A stretch of 64,000 bases of DNA from Rossellomorea marisflavi (GCA_003667865.1 CP033051.1:3374501-3438500); one strand, 5' to 3'. Counted from the first letter of the stretch, positions 16,946 to 26,303 are shown. Program-made: numbers and translations. Notes: generated from the letters alone by a model not told the origin.

Positions 16946-18916
16946 GTGGCCAATAATAAAAAGACCATGGATTATAATGACGATGCTATCCAGGTATTAG
17001 AAGGCTTAGAAGCCGTTAGAAAAAGACCTGGTATGTATATAGGGTCTACCGATTCTCGTGGATTACATCATCTAGTATATGAAATTGTTGATAACTCAGT
17101 CGATGAGGCTCTAGCAGGTTTCGGAGACGAAATTACAGTAACCATTCATAAAGATAATAGTATAAGTGTTCAAGACCGTGGACGTGGGATGCCGACCGGG
17201 ATGCATAAGATGGGAAAACCGACTCCTGAAGTTATTTTAACTGTTCTTCATGCAGGAGGTAAGTTTGGGCAAGGTGGATATAAGACAAGTGGAGGTCTTC
17301 ATGGTGTAGGTGCCTCTGTAGTAAACGCATTATCAGAGTGGCTCGTCGTAACCATACAACGTGATGGTTTTTTATATGAGCAGCGATTTGAAAACGGTGG
17401 GAAACCTGTTACCACGTTAGAAAAAATTGGGGCAACAAAAAAGAGTGGAACGAAGATTCATTTTAAACCAGATCCATTAATATTCAGTACAACAACTTAC
17501 AATTATGATACATTATGTGAACGTTTAAGAGAGTCGGCTTTCTTACTTAAAGGCTTAAAGATTACAATCATAGATCAACGACATGATGAAAAAGAAGAAT
17601 TCTTCTATGAAAGTGGAATCGAAGCGTTCGTACAATACTTAAATGAAGAAAAAGATGCTCTTCATAATGTAGCGTTTTTTGAAGGTGAACAGAATGGAAT
17701 TGAGGTTGAATTTGCTTTTCAATTTAATGATGCTTACTCCGAAACCATTCTCTCATTTGTAAACAATGTTCGTACAAAAGATGGTGGTACACATGAAGCC
17801 GGTTCTAAGACTGCCATGACGAGAGTGTTTAATGAGTATGCTCGTAAAGCTGGACTATTAAAAGAGCGAGATAAGAATCTAGAAGGAACAGATATACGAG
17901 AAGGTCTAGCTGCTGTCGTATCCGTAAGAATCCCAGAGGAGCTTTTACAATTTGAAGGCCAAACCAAAGGGAAATTAGGTACATCAGAAGCGCGTTCTGC
18001 AGTTGATGCTGTCGTATCAGAGCATCTACTCTATTTCCTTGAAGAAAATTCTGAAACTAGCTCATTGCTGATTAAAAAGTCGATAAAAGCGGCACAAGCA
18101 CGTGAAGCAGCAAGGAAGGCACGCGAGGATGCGAGAAACGGCAAAAAAAGAAAACGTTCAGAAACTGTTCTATCTGGGAAACTGACACCAGCACAATCAC
18201 GAAACCCAGAGCGTAATGAATTGTACCTTGTTGAGGGTGATTCTGCAGGAGGGTCTGCCAAACAAGGACGTGACCGAAAATTTCAAGCTATCCTACCTCT
18301 TCGTGGAAAAGTTATTAATACGGAAAAAGCAAAGCTTCAAGATATCTTTAAAAATGAAGAAATCAATACAATTATCCATGCCATTGGTGCTGGAGTAGGT
18401 CCAGAGTTTAATATTGATGATATTAACTACGACAAAATTATTATTATGACAGATGCCGATACAGATGGTGCTCATATACAAGTACTTCTACTTACGTTTT
18501 TCTACCGTTATATGAAACCACTTATTGAAGCAGGAAAAGTGTATATTGCACTTCCCCCACTGTATAAAGTGAGTAAGGGTTCAGGGAAAAAAGAAGTCAT
18601 TGAGTATGCATGGACAGATGATGAACTTCAAGGTGCCATTAAAAAAGTAGGTAAAGGATATATGATCCAACGTTATAAAGGGCTTGGAGAGATGAATGCC
18701 GACCAGTTATGGGAAACGACAATGGATCCCTCAAGCCGTGCTCTTATACGAGTGCGTATCGATGATGCTGCCCGTGCTGAAAGACGTGTTACAACACTTA
18801 TGGGTGATAAGGTAGAACCAAGACGTAAATGGATTGAAAGTAACGTAGCATTTGGATTAGAAGAAGATGGAAGCATTTTAGAAAATGAAAACTTAACGGT
18901 CGCAGAGGAGGTATAA
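16946..18916 (+). CDS. parE: DNA topoisomerase IV subunit B
   Basis: The ATPase subunit of topoisomerase IV, which decatenates daughter chromosomes. About 656 residues. GHKL ATPase motifs DNSVDEA and GGLHGVGASVVNALS lie in the N-terminal half; the TOPRIM region has LVEGDSAGGSAKQGRDR, PLRGKVINTEKA and DADTDGAHI. The pattern with an additional Ala-Lys region instead of a gyrase insert, and parC next door, favours ParE over GyrB. GTG 16946 has AAAGGGG 7 nt upstream; the ATG at 16940 is only 1 nt from it. It is separated from parC by 1 nt. Confidence 0.96.
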   Translation: MANNKKTMDYNDDAIQVLEGLEAVRKRPGMYIGSTDSRGLHHLVYEIVDNSVDEALAGFGDEITVTIHKDNSISVQDRGRGMPTGMHKMGKPTPEVILTVLHAGGKFGQGGYKTSGGLHGVGASVVNALSEWLVVTIQRDGFLYEQRFENGGKPVTTLEKIGATKKSGTKIHFKPDPLIFSTTTYNYDTLCERLRESAFLLKGLKITIIDQRHDEKEEFFYESGIEAFVQYLNEEKDALHNVAFFEGEQNGIEVEFAFQFNDAYSETILSFVNNVRTKDGGTHEAGSKTAMTRVFNEYARKAGLLKERDKNLEGTDIREGLAAVVSVRIPEELLQFEGQTKGKLGTSEARSAVDAVVSEHLLYFLEENSETSSLLIKKSIKAAQAREAARKAREDARNGKKRKRSETVLSGKLTPAQSRNPERNELYLVEGDSAGGSAKQGRDRKFQAILPLRGKVINTEKAKLQDIFKNEEINTIIHAIGAGVGPEFNIDDINYDKIIIMTDADTDGAHIQVLLLTFFYRYMKPLIEAGKVYIALPPLYKVSKGSGKKEVIEYAWTDDELQGAIKKVGKGYMIQRYKGLGEMNADQLWETTMDPSSRALIRVRIDDAARAERRVTTLMGDKVEPRRKWIESNVAFGLEEDGSILENENLTVAEEV

Positions 18917-18917
18917 T

Positions 18918-21356
18918 ATGTCAACAATAGAGCAATTTCAAGATTTGCCTCTTGAAGAGGTATTAGGCGACCGATTTGGCCGATACAGTAAATATATTAT
19001 TCAAGAACGTGCTCTTCCCGATGCTCGTGATGGGCTGAAGCCGGTTCAGCGTCGTATTTTATATGCAATGTATGCTGAAGGAAACACAAATGATAAAGGA
19101 TTTAGAAAATCAGCTAAAACAGTTGGTAATGTAATTGGTAACTTTCATCCACATGGTGACACTTCAGTATATGATGCAATGGTTCGTATGAGTCAGACGT
19201 GGAAAGTTCGAAGATATCTCGTTGAAATGCATGGTAATAACGGAAGTATCGACGGAGATCCACCAGCCGCAATGCGTTATACAGAAGCTAGATTATCTGC
19301 TATTGCTGCAGAGCTATTACGAGATATTGATAAGAAAACAGTCGATTTTGTTCCGAACTTTGATGATACATCAAAAGAGCCTACGGTTTTACCTGCTCGT
19401 TTTCCTAATTTACTAGTGAATGGCTCAACCGGAATTTCAGCTGGTTATGCAACAGAAATTCCACCACATCAACTTGGTGAAGTAATTGATGCTACAATTC
19501 ATCGAATGGAAAATCCTGAATCAACCGTAGAGGACCTTATGAAAATGATCAAAGGACCTGATTTTCCTACAGGTGGGATTATCCAAGGTGTAGACGGAAT
19601 TAAAAAAGCATACGAAACAGGAAAAGGGAAAATTGTGATCCGCGGAAAGGCAGAGATTGAAGCGATCCGTGGAGGAAAACAACAAATCATCATTACAGAA
19701 ATACCGTTTGAGATTAATAAAGCCAATCTTGTGAAAAAGATGGACGAGCTTCGTGTTGACCGAAAGGTAGAAGGAATTGCGGAAGTCCGCGATGAAACAG
19801 ACCGTGAAGGGCTACGAATTGTTATTGAACTAAAAAAGGATGCTGATGCTGAAGGTATTTTAAATTTCTTATATAAAAATACTGATTTGCAAATTTCCTA
19901 TAACTTTAACATGGTAGCGATTCATAACAAACGACCAAAGCTTATGGGATTACGTCAGCTATTAGATGCTTACATTGAGCATCAAAAAGAAGTTGTAACC
20001 AATCGTACGAAATATGAACTTCAAAAAGCAAAAGAACGTGAACATATCGTTGAGGGCTTAATTAAAGCATTATCAATTTTAGATGAAGTCATTGCAACCA
20101 TTCGAGCGTCTAAGGACAAGCGTGATGCAAAAGAAAACTTAATGCAAAAATATGCTTTTACTGAAGCACAATCAGAAGCTATTGTTTCATTACAGCTATA
20201 CCGTTTAACCAATACGGATGTTACAGCACTTCAGGAAGAAGCGAAGGATCTTGCAGAAAAAATTGCTGAATATACTTCTATCCTTGCTTCAGAAAGTAAG
20301 CTACAAAGTGTTATCAAAAAAGAAATTAAAGCAATTAAGAAGCAATTTGATGATCAACGTCTAACAAAAATAGAGGATGAAATAGAAGAAATTAAAATTA
20401 ACCTTGAGGTTATGGTTGCTAGTGAGGATGTAATGGTTACTGTAACAAAGGATGGGTATATCAAACGTACTAGTCTTCGTTCGTATGCAGCTTCTAATGG
20501 CCAAGACCTAGCAATGAAAGAAACGGATCGAATGCTTGCACAACTTGAGATGAATACAACGGACGTACTTCTTCTTTTTACGAACAAAGGAAATTATTTA
20601 TACTGTCCAGTACATGAACTTCCAGATATTCGTTGGAAGGACCTTGGTCAACACATTGGGAATATTATTTCTATTGACCGTGATGAATATATTGTAAAAG
20701 CAATACCGATAAAGGAATTCGAAGAAAATAAATTTCTTGTATTTGTAACTAAGAATGGAATGGCAAAGAAATCAGAACTTCTACAATACAAGGCACAACG
20801 TTATTCTCGACCATTAGTAGCAATAAATCTAAAGGGTAACGATCAAGTTGTCGATGTTCATATTACAGATGGAACAAAAGATATATTAATTGCTACACAC
20901 TTAAGTTATGCTCTATGGTTCTCTGAGGAAGAGGTTAACATTGTTGGTCCTCGTGCAGCTGGAGTTAAGGGTATTAATCTAAAAGATGGAGACTTTGTCA
21001 TTGGTGGTAAAATTATTGATTCTCCGAATGATCAATTTGTCTTTGTTGCTACACAACGTGGTGCTGTTAAGAAAATGAAGTTATCAGAATTTGAACGTTC
21101 TTCCCGTGCCAAGCGAGGAGTCGTCATGTTACGAGAGTTAAAAACAAATCCACATCGCGTTGCAGGAATAGAAATTGTTCAAGATACAGACATCTTGTAT
21201 CTAAGCTCAGATAGTGGTCAAGTTGAGTCTGTGTCTATCTCTGAGTTACGCAATAATGACCGTTATTCTAATGGATCCTTCGTAATGGATGAGGGAGATA
21301 TCGGTGCTATTGTTGAAATATGGAAGGAACTTCAGACCAATCTAAATCAAAATTAA
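18918..21356 (+). CDS. parC: DNA topoisomerase IV subunit A
   Basis: The DNA breakage-reunion subunit of topoisomerase IV, 812 residues. Catalytic Tyr121 lies in AAMRYTEARLS; the quinolone-resistance region reads HPHGDTSVYDAM, with Thr82 and Asp86 at the positions usually held by Ser and Glu or Asp. The C-terminal half shows the beta-pinwheel repeats (KDGYIKRTS, KNGMAKKSEL, RGAVKKMKLSEF). ATG 18918 follows GAGGAGG at the end of parE. The operon ends at a clear terminator. Confidence 0.97.
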   Translation: MSTIEQFQDLPLEEVLGDRFGRYSKYIIQERALPDARDGLKPVQRRILYAMYAEGNTNDKGFRKSAKTVGNVIGNFHPHGDTSVYDAMVRMSQTWKVRRYLVEMHGNNGSIDGDPPAAMRYTEARLSAIAAELLRDIDKKTVDFVPNFDDTSKEPTVLPARFPNLLVNGSTGISAGYATEIPPHQLGEVIDATIHRMENPESTVEDLMKMIKGPDFPTGGIIQGVDGIKKAYETGKGKIVIRGKAEIEAIRGGKQQIIITEIPFEINKANLVKKMDELRVDRKVEGIAEVRDETDREGLRIVIELKKDADAEGILNFLYKNTDLQISYNFNMVAIHNKRPKLMGLRQLLDAYIEHQKEVVTNRTKYELQKAKEREHIVEGLIKALSILDEVIATIRASKDKRDAKENLMQKYAFTEAQSEAIVSLQLYRLTNTDVTALQEEAKDLAEKIAEYTSILASESKLQSVIKKEIKAIKKQFDDQRLTKIEDEIEEIKINLEVMVASEDVMVTVTKDGYIKRTSLRSYAASNGQDLAMKETDRMLAQLEMNTTDVLLLFTNKGNYLYCPVHELPDIRWKDLGQHIGNIISIDRDEYIVKAIPIKEFEENKFLVFVTKNGMAKKSELLQYKAQRYSRPLVAINLKGNDQVVDVHITDGTKDILIATHLSYALWFSEEEVNIVGPRAAGVKGINLKDGDFVIGGKIIDSPNDQFVFVATQRGAVKKMKLSEFERSSRAKRGVVMLRELKTNPHRVAGIEIVQDTDILYLSSDSGQVESVSISELRNNDRYSNGSFVMDEGDIGAIVEIWKELQTNLNQN

Positions 21357-21360
21357 ACAA

Positions 21361-21396
21361 AAACCAGTCTATGTAACAAGTAGGCTGGTTTTTTTG
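21361..21396 (+). terminator. Terminator of parEC
   Basis: AAACCAGTCTA pairs imperfectly with TAGGCTGGTTT, followed by TTTTT, 5 nt after the parC stop. Confidence 0.88.
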
Positions 21397-21602
21397 TATG
21401 TATGCACAAAAGGAGTTGCTGAATTCAATCAGTTAGCTTAAAAACATCAATGTCTCAAAGTTTTCGTTTCTTAATATCTAGTATGTAGCGTCTGATCCTA
21501 CAGTATTAAGACAAATAAGATGAACTATATGAATCCAGCCTTACATAATTTTTCCTGAAATGGTGACAATAAAAGAAATACTTTTAGTAAGGAGAGAGTA
21601 CG

Positions 21603-22367
21603 ATGCGTAAAGAATTATTATTTGCTTTTGTAGCTTTTTTCTTTATGTCTCTTCATGCAATTGCAGGTAGCTTTGCCCAAGAGCAACAAAAGATCAATCA
21701 TAAGGTCATCATCTCGTATCAGGAGGATATTACCGGTGACGGGAATAAAGATGATATTATCCTAAAAGGAATCCCTTATTCAGATAATGCAAATTACCTA
21801 AAGGAGATATGGGCAGATATCATAACTTATACAGGAAAAAAATACCGAATAGATTATGAACCTGGTTACGATCCGAAGATCTCCTTCGTAGATTTAAACC
21901 ATGATGGCGTTGGAGATTTATTTCAAACTTCAGGAACGGGTGGCAGTGGTGGCATCCAAAACTACAGATTGGATACTTTAGCGAATGATAAACTGATAGA
22001 ACTATCACTTCCAAAAGCATTAAACATTCAAGCCCATTTCGAAGATCATTATAAAGCTAAAATAACGTTCTTAGATACAAACAAAACATATACTGTGAAT
22101 TTAAAGGATCGGAAAGAAGATTATCAACGGTTAGGTCTTTATTCTAATGGTAGATTAAATGAGCCAACAGAACTAATGGTCGACCCATATGCTGTAATAG
22201 AAACAGTCAATATTAAAGGGAAGCAAGGGCTTGGATTAAAAGCATATCAAAGAATTAGCGGTGCGTATCATGCAGATTCCATCGGAGATGCAATTTCTTA
22301 TTGGTATTATGAAAATGGAAAATGGAGTCTAGTAAAAATAAACTGGGTAGAAATTGATGATCAGTAA
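21603..22367 (+). CDS. Secreted protein of unknown function with Asp-rich calcium-binding-like motifs
   Basis: A 254-residue protein with an N-terminal signal peptide (cleavage likely after SFAQ or nearby, about residue 26). Two loops, DITGDGNKDDI (about 41-51) and DLNHDGVGDLF (about 99-109), resemble the DxDxDG calcium loops of FG-GAP/VCBS proteins. After the second comes QTSGTGGSGGIQNY. No catalytic motif is recognised. AAGGAGAGAGTACG precedes ATG 21603. It is a single-gene unit; function unknown. Confidence 0.8.
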   Translation: MRKELLFAFVAFFFMSLHAIAGSFAQEQQKINHKVIISYQEDITGDGNKDDIILKGIPYSDNANYLKEIWADIITYTGKKYRIDYEPGYDPKISFVDLNHDGVGDLFQTSGTGGSGGIQNYRLDTLANDKLIELSLPKALNIQAHFEDHYKAKITFLDTNKTYTVNLKDRKEDYQRLGLYSNGRLNEPTELMVDPYAVIETVNIKGKQGLGLKAYQRISGAYHADSIGDAISYWYYENGKWSLVKINWVEIDDQ

Positions 22368-22434
22368 TCACCACAAGTAGGCATTGTCATATCGTATTGT
22401 AAGTCATATATAGATAAAGGGGAGGGGGCTTAGA

Positions 22435-22808
22435 ATGAGTGAATGTAAACAAGACAACCTCACAGCTAAGCTATTACCGCCTGCAACTATTTTTCACCCA
22501 ATTGATGAGAGAAAGTTTTTGCAAATTATTGGAATACACATCAAGATCAGTATAGATTAAATGTATGCGTTCACATTACCGCCGGCCAATTTGATGAACG
22601 ACTTTCTAAGGTACGTTATATGATTTTTAAGAGAGAACTACCATTAGCAATAAAGGCGATTGTAAATGGAGATAATGAATTTTTAACGTACTTTCCTTGG
22701 TTGTTAGATTCACCCATTGTGATTTGCTTTGAATCCATTTTCCCAGAATTCAATCATGTCATCTATTTGGGTGGGTACACGCCAATATATAGTGAAAGAA
22801 CCTCATAA
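22435..22808 (+). pseudogene. Frameshifted small conserved-looking gene
   Basis: An ATG at 22435 with a strong GGGGAGGGGG site opens a 41-codon frame (MSECKQDNLTAKLLPPATIF...) that ends at TAA 22558-22560. A second frame, open from at least 22533, overlaps its end and runs to 22808 without a start codon or ribosome binding site of its own (…HQDQYRLNVCVHITAGQFDE… to the stop). A single indel around 22525-22550 would fuse both into one protein of about 123 residues. The family is not recognised. Either a recent pseudogene, a sequencing error in a homopolymer (GTTTTTGC at about 22515), or programmed frameshifting. Confidence 0.6.
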
Positions 22809-22821
22809 TGTCTAAGAATGT

Positions 22822-22850
22822 AGCAAAGAGAATATTCTCTTTGCTTTTTA
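22822..22850 (+). terminator. Terminator formed by a 24-nt perfect palindrome
   Basis: AGCAAAGAGAAT directly followed by ATTCTCTTTGCT, then TTTT, just after the frameshifted gene. Confidence 0.88.
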
Positions 22851-22890
22851 AGGTTGGTTAATATCTACTTTTATAAAAATGAATAAAATG

Positions 22891-22964
22891 TGACATAGTG
22901 TCACCTTACCTTGACTAATGACATGGTGTCATCTATGATGAAGGTAACACATGACACCATGTCA
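22891..22964 (+). promoter_or_regulatory. Promoter with three TGACAnnnTGTCA operators
   Basis: Promoter TTGACT (22911-22916), 17-nt spacer, TATGAT (22934-22939). Three 13-bp palindromes surround it: TGACATAGTGTCA (22891-22903), TGACATGGTGTCA (22919-22931, filling the spacer) and TGACACCATGTCA (22952-22964, just after the expected start of transcription). This is a classical autorepression layout for the TetR gene that follows. It also shows that translation must start at 22989, not at the upstream in-frame codon at 22911. Confidence 0.85.
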
Positions 22965-22988
22965 TTTTTTCGGAACAGGAGTGTAATA

Positions 22989-23612
22989 ATGCCTAAGCAA
23001 ACGTTTTATCATTTACAAAAGGATAAACAAGATTTGTTAATTAATGCTGCAAAAATGGAATTTTCTAGAGTCCCATTACACGAAGCTTCAATAGCAAATA
23101 TAATTAAAACTGCTAACATTCCGAGGGGTAGTTTCTATCAATACTTTGATGATAAAGACGATTTATATTATTACCTTCTGGATGAATATACGAAAAAGAC
23201 GAACAACATTCTTATTGCTATACTGCGTAAGAAAAATGGTGACATACTAGAAACGTTATTAGAGTTTTTCCACATAATGATTAAGAAACAAAATGATCAG
23301 GAAAATAGAGCTTTTTTCAAAAATGCCTTTTTAAATATGAATCATAAGATTGAAAATATGTTGGCTAGAAATATTTATGAACAAAACCAGAAGAATCAAT
23401 TCTTAAGCACAATTAAGTTAATAGATACAAGACAGCTTAATATGAAAGATGACCAAGAATTATATTCAATCATTGAACTATTAGTAGCCGTGACACTCCA
23501 TAATCTTGTGAACATGTTTGTGAAAAACTTAACTGAGGAACAAGCATTAAAGAAATACAGCTTCCAGATAGAGTTACTTAAACAAGGAATATATAAGGAT
23601 GTGAAATCGTGA
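22989..23612 (+). CDS. TetR/AcrR-family transcriptional regulator
   Basis: A 207-residue regulator. The N-terminal helix-turn-helix is typical: ASIANIIKTANIPRGSFYQYFDDKDDLYYYLLDEY (shown in parts: recognition region IPRGSFYQYF). The C-terminal ligand domain has no close relative I can name. ATG 22989 follows ACAGGAG 6-9 nt upstream and lies downstream of the mapped promoter. It probably represses its own operon, which contains a tiny ORF, an alarmone synthetase and a membrane protein; the inducing ligand is unknown. Confidence 0.9.
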   Translation: MPKQTFYHLQKDKQDLLINAAKMEFSRVPLHEASIANIIKTANIPRGSFYQYFDDKDDLYYYLLDEYTKKTNNILIAILRKKNGDILETLLEFFHIMIKKQNDQENRAFFKNAFLNMNHKIENMLARNIYEQNQKNQFLSTIKLIDTRQLNMKDDQELYSIIELLVAVTLHNLVNMFVKNLTEEQALKKYSFQIELLKQGIYKDVKS

Positions 23613-23719
23613 CACCTGAAGTTACCGAGAAAAAAATTGATCTAAGAAAAATTGTAGAGAAGCTTCAGAAACAAGGCATTAATGTACAATTATGTAAACG
23701 ACCATCTAAATGTTTTTAA
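23609..23719 (+). CDS. Tiny ORF coupled to the TetR gene
   Basis: A 36-codon frame starting with GTG inside the TetR stop (GTGA overlap) and preceded by AAGGATGTGA. The peptide begins MTPEVTEKKIDLRKIVEKL and ends in the basic, Cys-containing tail CKRPSKCF. The start overlap and the ribosome binding site suggest translation; no homology is recognised. It could instead be a short leader or a chance frame. Confidence 0.4.
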   Translation: MTPEVTEKKIDLRKIVEKLQKQGINVQLCKRPSKCF

Positions 23720-23762
23720 GTATAACGATCTGTTAAAGAGTTTATTTGGAGGAGTATGTTAA

Positions 23763-24488
23763 TTGAAACAACAAACCGTTTTTTCTGACCAAAATGCAAT
23801 AAAACGTATTAAAACTGAGTTACTTTCCTTCATGATGACATATAAATTTGCCATCGATGAAATTACAACCAAAATTGAAATTTTGAATGAAGAATTTAAA
23901 TATGTTCATGATTATAATCCAATTGATAATATTAGCTCAAGAGTGAAATCACCTGAAAGTATTTTGCAGAAAGTTACAAGAAAGAACCTAAATTTTGATA
24001 TAGATTCTATTAAGGACAATATAAAAGATATCGCTGGAGTACGAATTACTTGTTCGTTTATATCAGATGTTTATAGAGTCTACGAAATGCTTGAAAAACA
24101 AAAAGACATTGAAGTCATAGAGTGTAAGGATTATATAAAACATCCGAAGACAAATGGTTATCAAAGCCTACATCTTATTATTAAGATTCCCGTTTTCTTG
24201 TCTGATAGAGTAGAGCATACTTATGTCGAAGTTCAGATTAGAACGAAAGCGATGGATTTTTGGGCGAGCTTAGAGCATAAAATTTACTATAAATTTGGAA
24301 AAGAAGTTCCAGAGAGATTAACAACTGAATTAAAGGAAGCTGCAGATGCTGCTATCGAGTTAGATAAGAAAATGGAAAGACTGCATGAAGAAGTCAAATT
24401 AATAAAAAATTCAAATGATACAATACAAGAATCAAATAGTAGTGAAAAATCTCATATGATCCGTTCACTAATTGGTGGGATATTATGA
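23763..24488 (+). CDS. Small alarmone synthetase, RelP/YwaC type
   Basis: A 241-residue single-domain (p)ppGpp synthetase with no hydrolase, TGS or ACT domains. Motifs: SRVKSPESILQKV, KDIAGVRITCSFISDVY, the G-loop-like segment HPKTNGYQSLHL, and EVQIRTKAMDFWASLEHKIYYK; then VPERLTTELKEAADAA, which is closer to B. subtilis YwaC (SAS2/RelP) than to YjbM (SAS1). Start TTG 23763 has a strong GGAGGAG 8 nt upstream; an ATG at 23756 is out of frame. The C-terminal about 30 residues are Ser/Asn-rich and extra. In B. subtilis ywaC answers envelope stress through ECF sigma factors; here a TetR repressor leads the operon instead. Confidence 0.92.
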   Translation: MKQQTVFSDQNAIKRIKTELLSFMMTYKFAIDEITTKIEILNEEFKYVHDYNPIDNISSRVKSPESILQKVTRKNLNFDIDSIKDNIKDIAGVRITCSFISDVYRVYEMLEKQKDIEVIECKDYIKHPKTNGYQSLHLIIKIPVFLSDRVEHTYVEVQIRTKAMDFWASLEHKIYYKFGKEVPERLTTELKEAADAAIELDKKMERLHEEVKLIKNSNDTIQESNSSEKSHMIRSLIGGIL

Positions 24489-24916
24489 ATATGACCATAA
24501 AGGATATGCCGAATTTTATTAAACGTGAGATTGACTTATTACAGGAAATCCTTTCTCCCTCTATTAAAAAAGCTTCTCGTTATGTTTTTTGGTCATTTCC
24601 TTTAATTTCAATCTCCCTGTTTCATTTATTTCTGTTGTTATTTTTCCCTGGAACGAATGAAACGTCCGTACCCACATTAGTTTTTTATGCAATTATTGGT
24701 GCCCTTGGCATGGCTTTATCTAAAGAGGGGAAACGATACCAAGCCCATATCAAAAAAATCAGTGTCGAGTATATCGTCAATCGTATTAATAAAAGTGAGC
24801 AGGTCTTACATTCTGTAAAAGAACATTACATCCATCTAGTAAAAGAACAGCCATTGAAGAGTATGAATTATTTTGTTGAATTCCTTGAAAAAGAACATAG
24901 AAATAAGGAATACTAA
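24485..24916 (+). CDS. Two-TM membrane protein coupled to the alarmone synthetase (possibly DUF5392/YwnF-like)
   Basis: A 143-residue protein. A short cytoplasmic amphipathic region (MPNFIKREIDLLQEIL) precedes two membrane segments (about 33-53 and 62-80), followed by a basic helical tail. The start overlaps the synthetase stop by ATGA, so both proteins are made together and may interact at the membrane (inference). Likeness to the B. subtilis YwnF family is a weak impression only. A terminator follows directly. Confidence 0.75.
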   Translation: MNMTIKDMPNFIKREIDLLQEILSPSIKKASRYVFWSFPLISISLFHLFLLLFFPGTNETSVPTLVFYAIIGALGMALSKEGKRYQAHIKKISVEYIVNRINKSEQVLHSVKEHYIHLVKEQPLKSMNYFVEFLEKEHRNKEY

Positions 24917-24920
24917 TGAT

Positions 24921-24955
24921 AAAAAGGAGATTACACATTGTAATCTCCTTTTCAG
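24921..24955. terminator. Terminator of the TetR-RelP operon
   Basis: AAAAGGAGATTAC / GTAATCTCCTTTT, 13-bp stem with a 5-nt loop, between convergent genes; works in both directions. Confidence 0.9.
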
Positions 24956-24959
24956 ATAT

Positions 24960-26066
24960 TTAGTATTCTCCGTTTTTAAAAGGGAATAACTTCACAATAT
25001 GAATGACAATTACCTTCATAACCGCATACGTAGGTATTATAAAAATAACTCCTAGTATTCCTATTAAATTTCCAGCCGTTAGTACCAATATGATAATGGT
25101 TAAAGGGTGTATTTTTAACGTTTTACCCATAATATTTGGTGAGATTACATTTCCCTCGATCTGTTGTGCAATTAACATAATAATTGCTACATAAAGAGCT
25201 AATATTGGATCTTGGAAAAGTGCAACCAAAAGGGCTGGGATTACTGCTAGAAACGGTCCAAAAAAGGGAATAACATTTGTAAACATCCCAAACATTGCTA
25301 ACACTAACGAATAATTTAGCCCAATTATGAGGTAGCCGATATATAAGAGAATGCCAAGAATAAATGCTACTGTCACTTGTCCTTGTATATATGCCGCTAC
25401 TGTTTTATCCATTTCTTTCAAGATATCAAGAACATTCTCACGTTTACTGGTTGGAAAAAGTCTTGATACACTCGGTGCAAATTTATTTCGATCCTTTAAC
25501 ATATAAAACAATATAAACGGTACTAGTACTAAATAAAGAATCGTGTTGACAACTCCACCAATTAAGCCAAATATCCCAATCACTCCACTAGTGATATCAC
25601 CAAGGTTGTTCTTAATGGTATTTTCTAAATCTTTACTATAATTAGCAATGGTTTCTTTTATAGAATCAGGAATAGCATTTTGATTTTCTTGAAGATAATT
25701 TATCGTATCTGTGACAGCAGAAATCATAAAAGGCAAATTATCCATAAATCGTTGAAACTGTTCACTAATTACGGGTCCTACTAACTTCACAACAAAATAA
25801 ATGAATAAAGCAATCCCCAAATATGCAATTAAGATGGCAATCCAGTTCGGAACCTTTTGTTTTTCTAACCAATAAACTAGCGGTCTACAAAGGTAGAAAA
25901 GTACTCCCGATATAACTAGGGGGAAGAATACTGTCTGTATGAGGACCACTAATGGGGTTAATAAGAACTGATTGATGTAAAGTAGGTAGACAATAGATAG
26001 AAACATGAATATGGCAACCATGACATGAAACCATCGTTTTTTTGTTAATGGCATTGGTTCAATCAC
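24960..26066 (-). CDS. AI-2E family transporter (YtvI/YubA-type permease)
   Basis: A 368-residue polytopic membrane protein of the AI-2 exporter (TqsA-like) superfamily, with about eight membrane segments. The family pattern is clear: an N-terminal pair of helices with VFFPLVISGVLFYLCRPLV, a soluble middle segment (about 100-150), and the C-terminal block GMFTNVIPFFGPFLAVIPALL and QQIEGNVISPNIMGKTLKIHPL. B. subtilis has several paralogues of mostly unknown substrate. The start is uncertain: GTG 26066 is crowded by AAAGG, and ATG 26054 is 14 nt away. Convergent with the alarmone operon; single-gene unit. Confidence 0.88.
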   Translation of the reverse strand: MIEPMPLTKKRWFHVMVAIFMFLSIVYLLYINQFLLTPLVVLIQTVFFPLVISGVLFYLCRPLVYWLEKQKVPNWIAILIAYLGIALFIYFVVKLVGPVISEQFQRFMDNLPFMISAVTDTINYLQENQNAIPDSIKETIANYSKDLENTIKNNLGDITSGVIGIFGLIGGVVNTILYLVLVPFILFYMLKDRNKFAPSVSRLFPTSKRENVLDILKEMDKTVAAYIQGQVTVAFILGILLYIGYLIIGLNYSLVLAMFGMFTNVIPFFGPFLAVIPALLVALFQDPILALYVAIIMLIAQQIEGNVISPNIMGKTLKIHPLTIIILVLTAGNLIGILGVIFIIPTYAVMKVIVIHIVKLFPFKNGEY

Positions 26067-26230
26067 AACCTTTATAAATTACTTATAATATTCCATTATA
26101 AACAAAGATTAACAAAATAACAGTAATAGAATGAAAAGGAACCTTACTTTGTTAAAAATTTGTACAATCATAGACACTTTAGTTTATTGTAGTTATATTA
26201 TGTTAACAATCGTTTGAATAATTTTAATGT

Positions 26231-26280
26231 AAAAGACTAGTCATCATGTTTCTGAAAGAAGAAACAGAGACTAGTCTTAC
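26231..26280 (-). terminator. Terminator of lmrAB-like operon
   Basis: AAAAGACTAGTC and GACTAGTCTT form a stem around an inner TTTCT/AGAAA helix, about 25 nt beyond the MFS gene stop. Confidence 0.8.
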
Positions 26281-26303
26281 ACGTTTTTCAATATATCTAA
26301 TTA

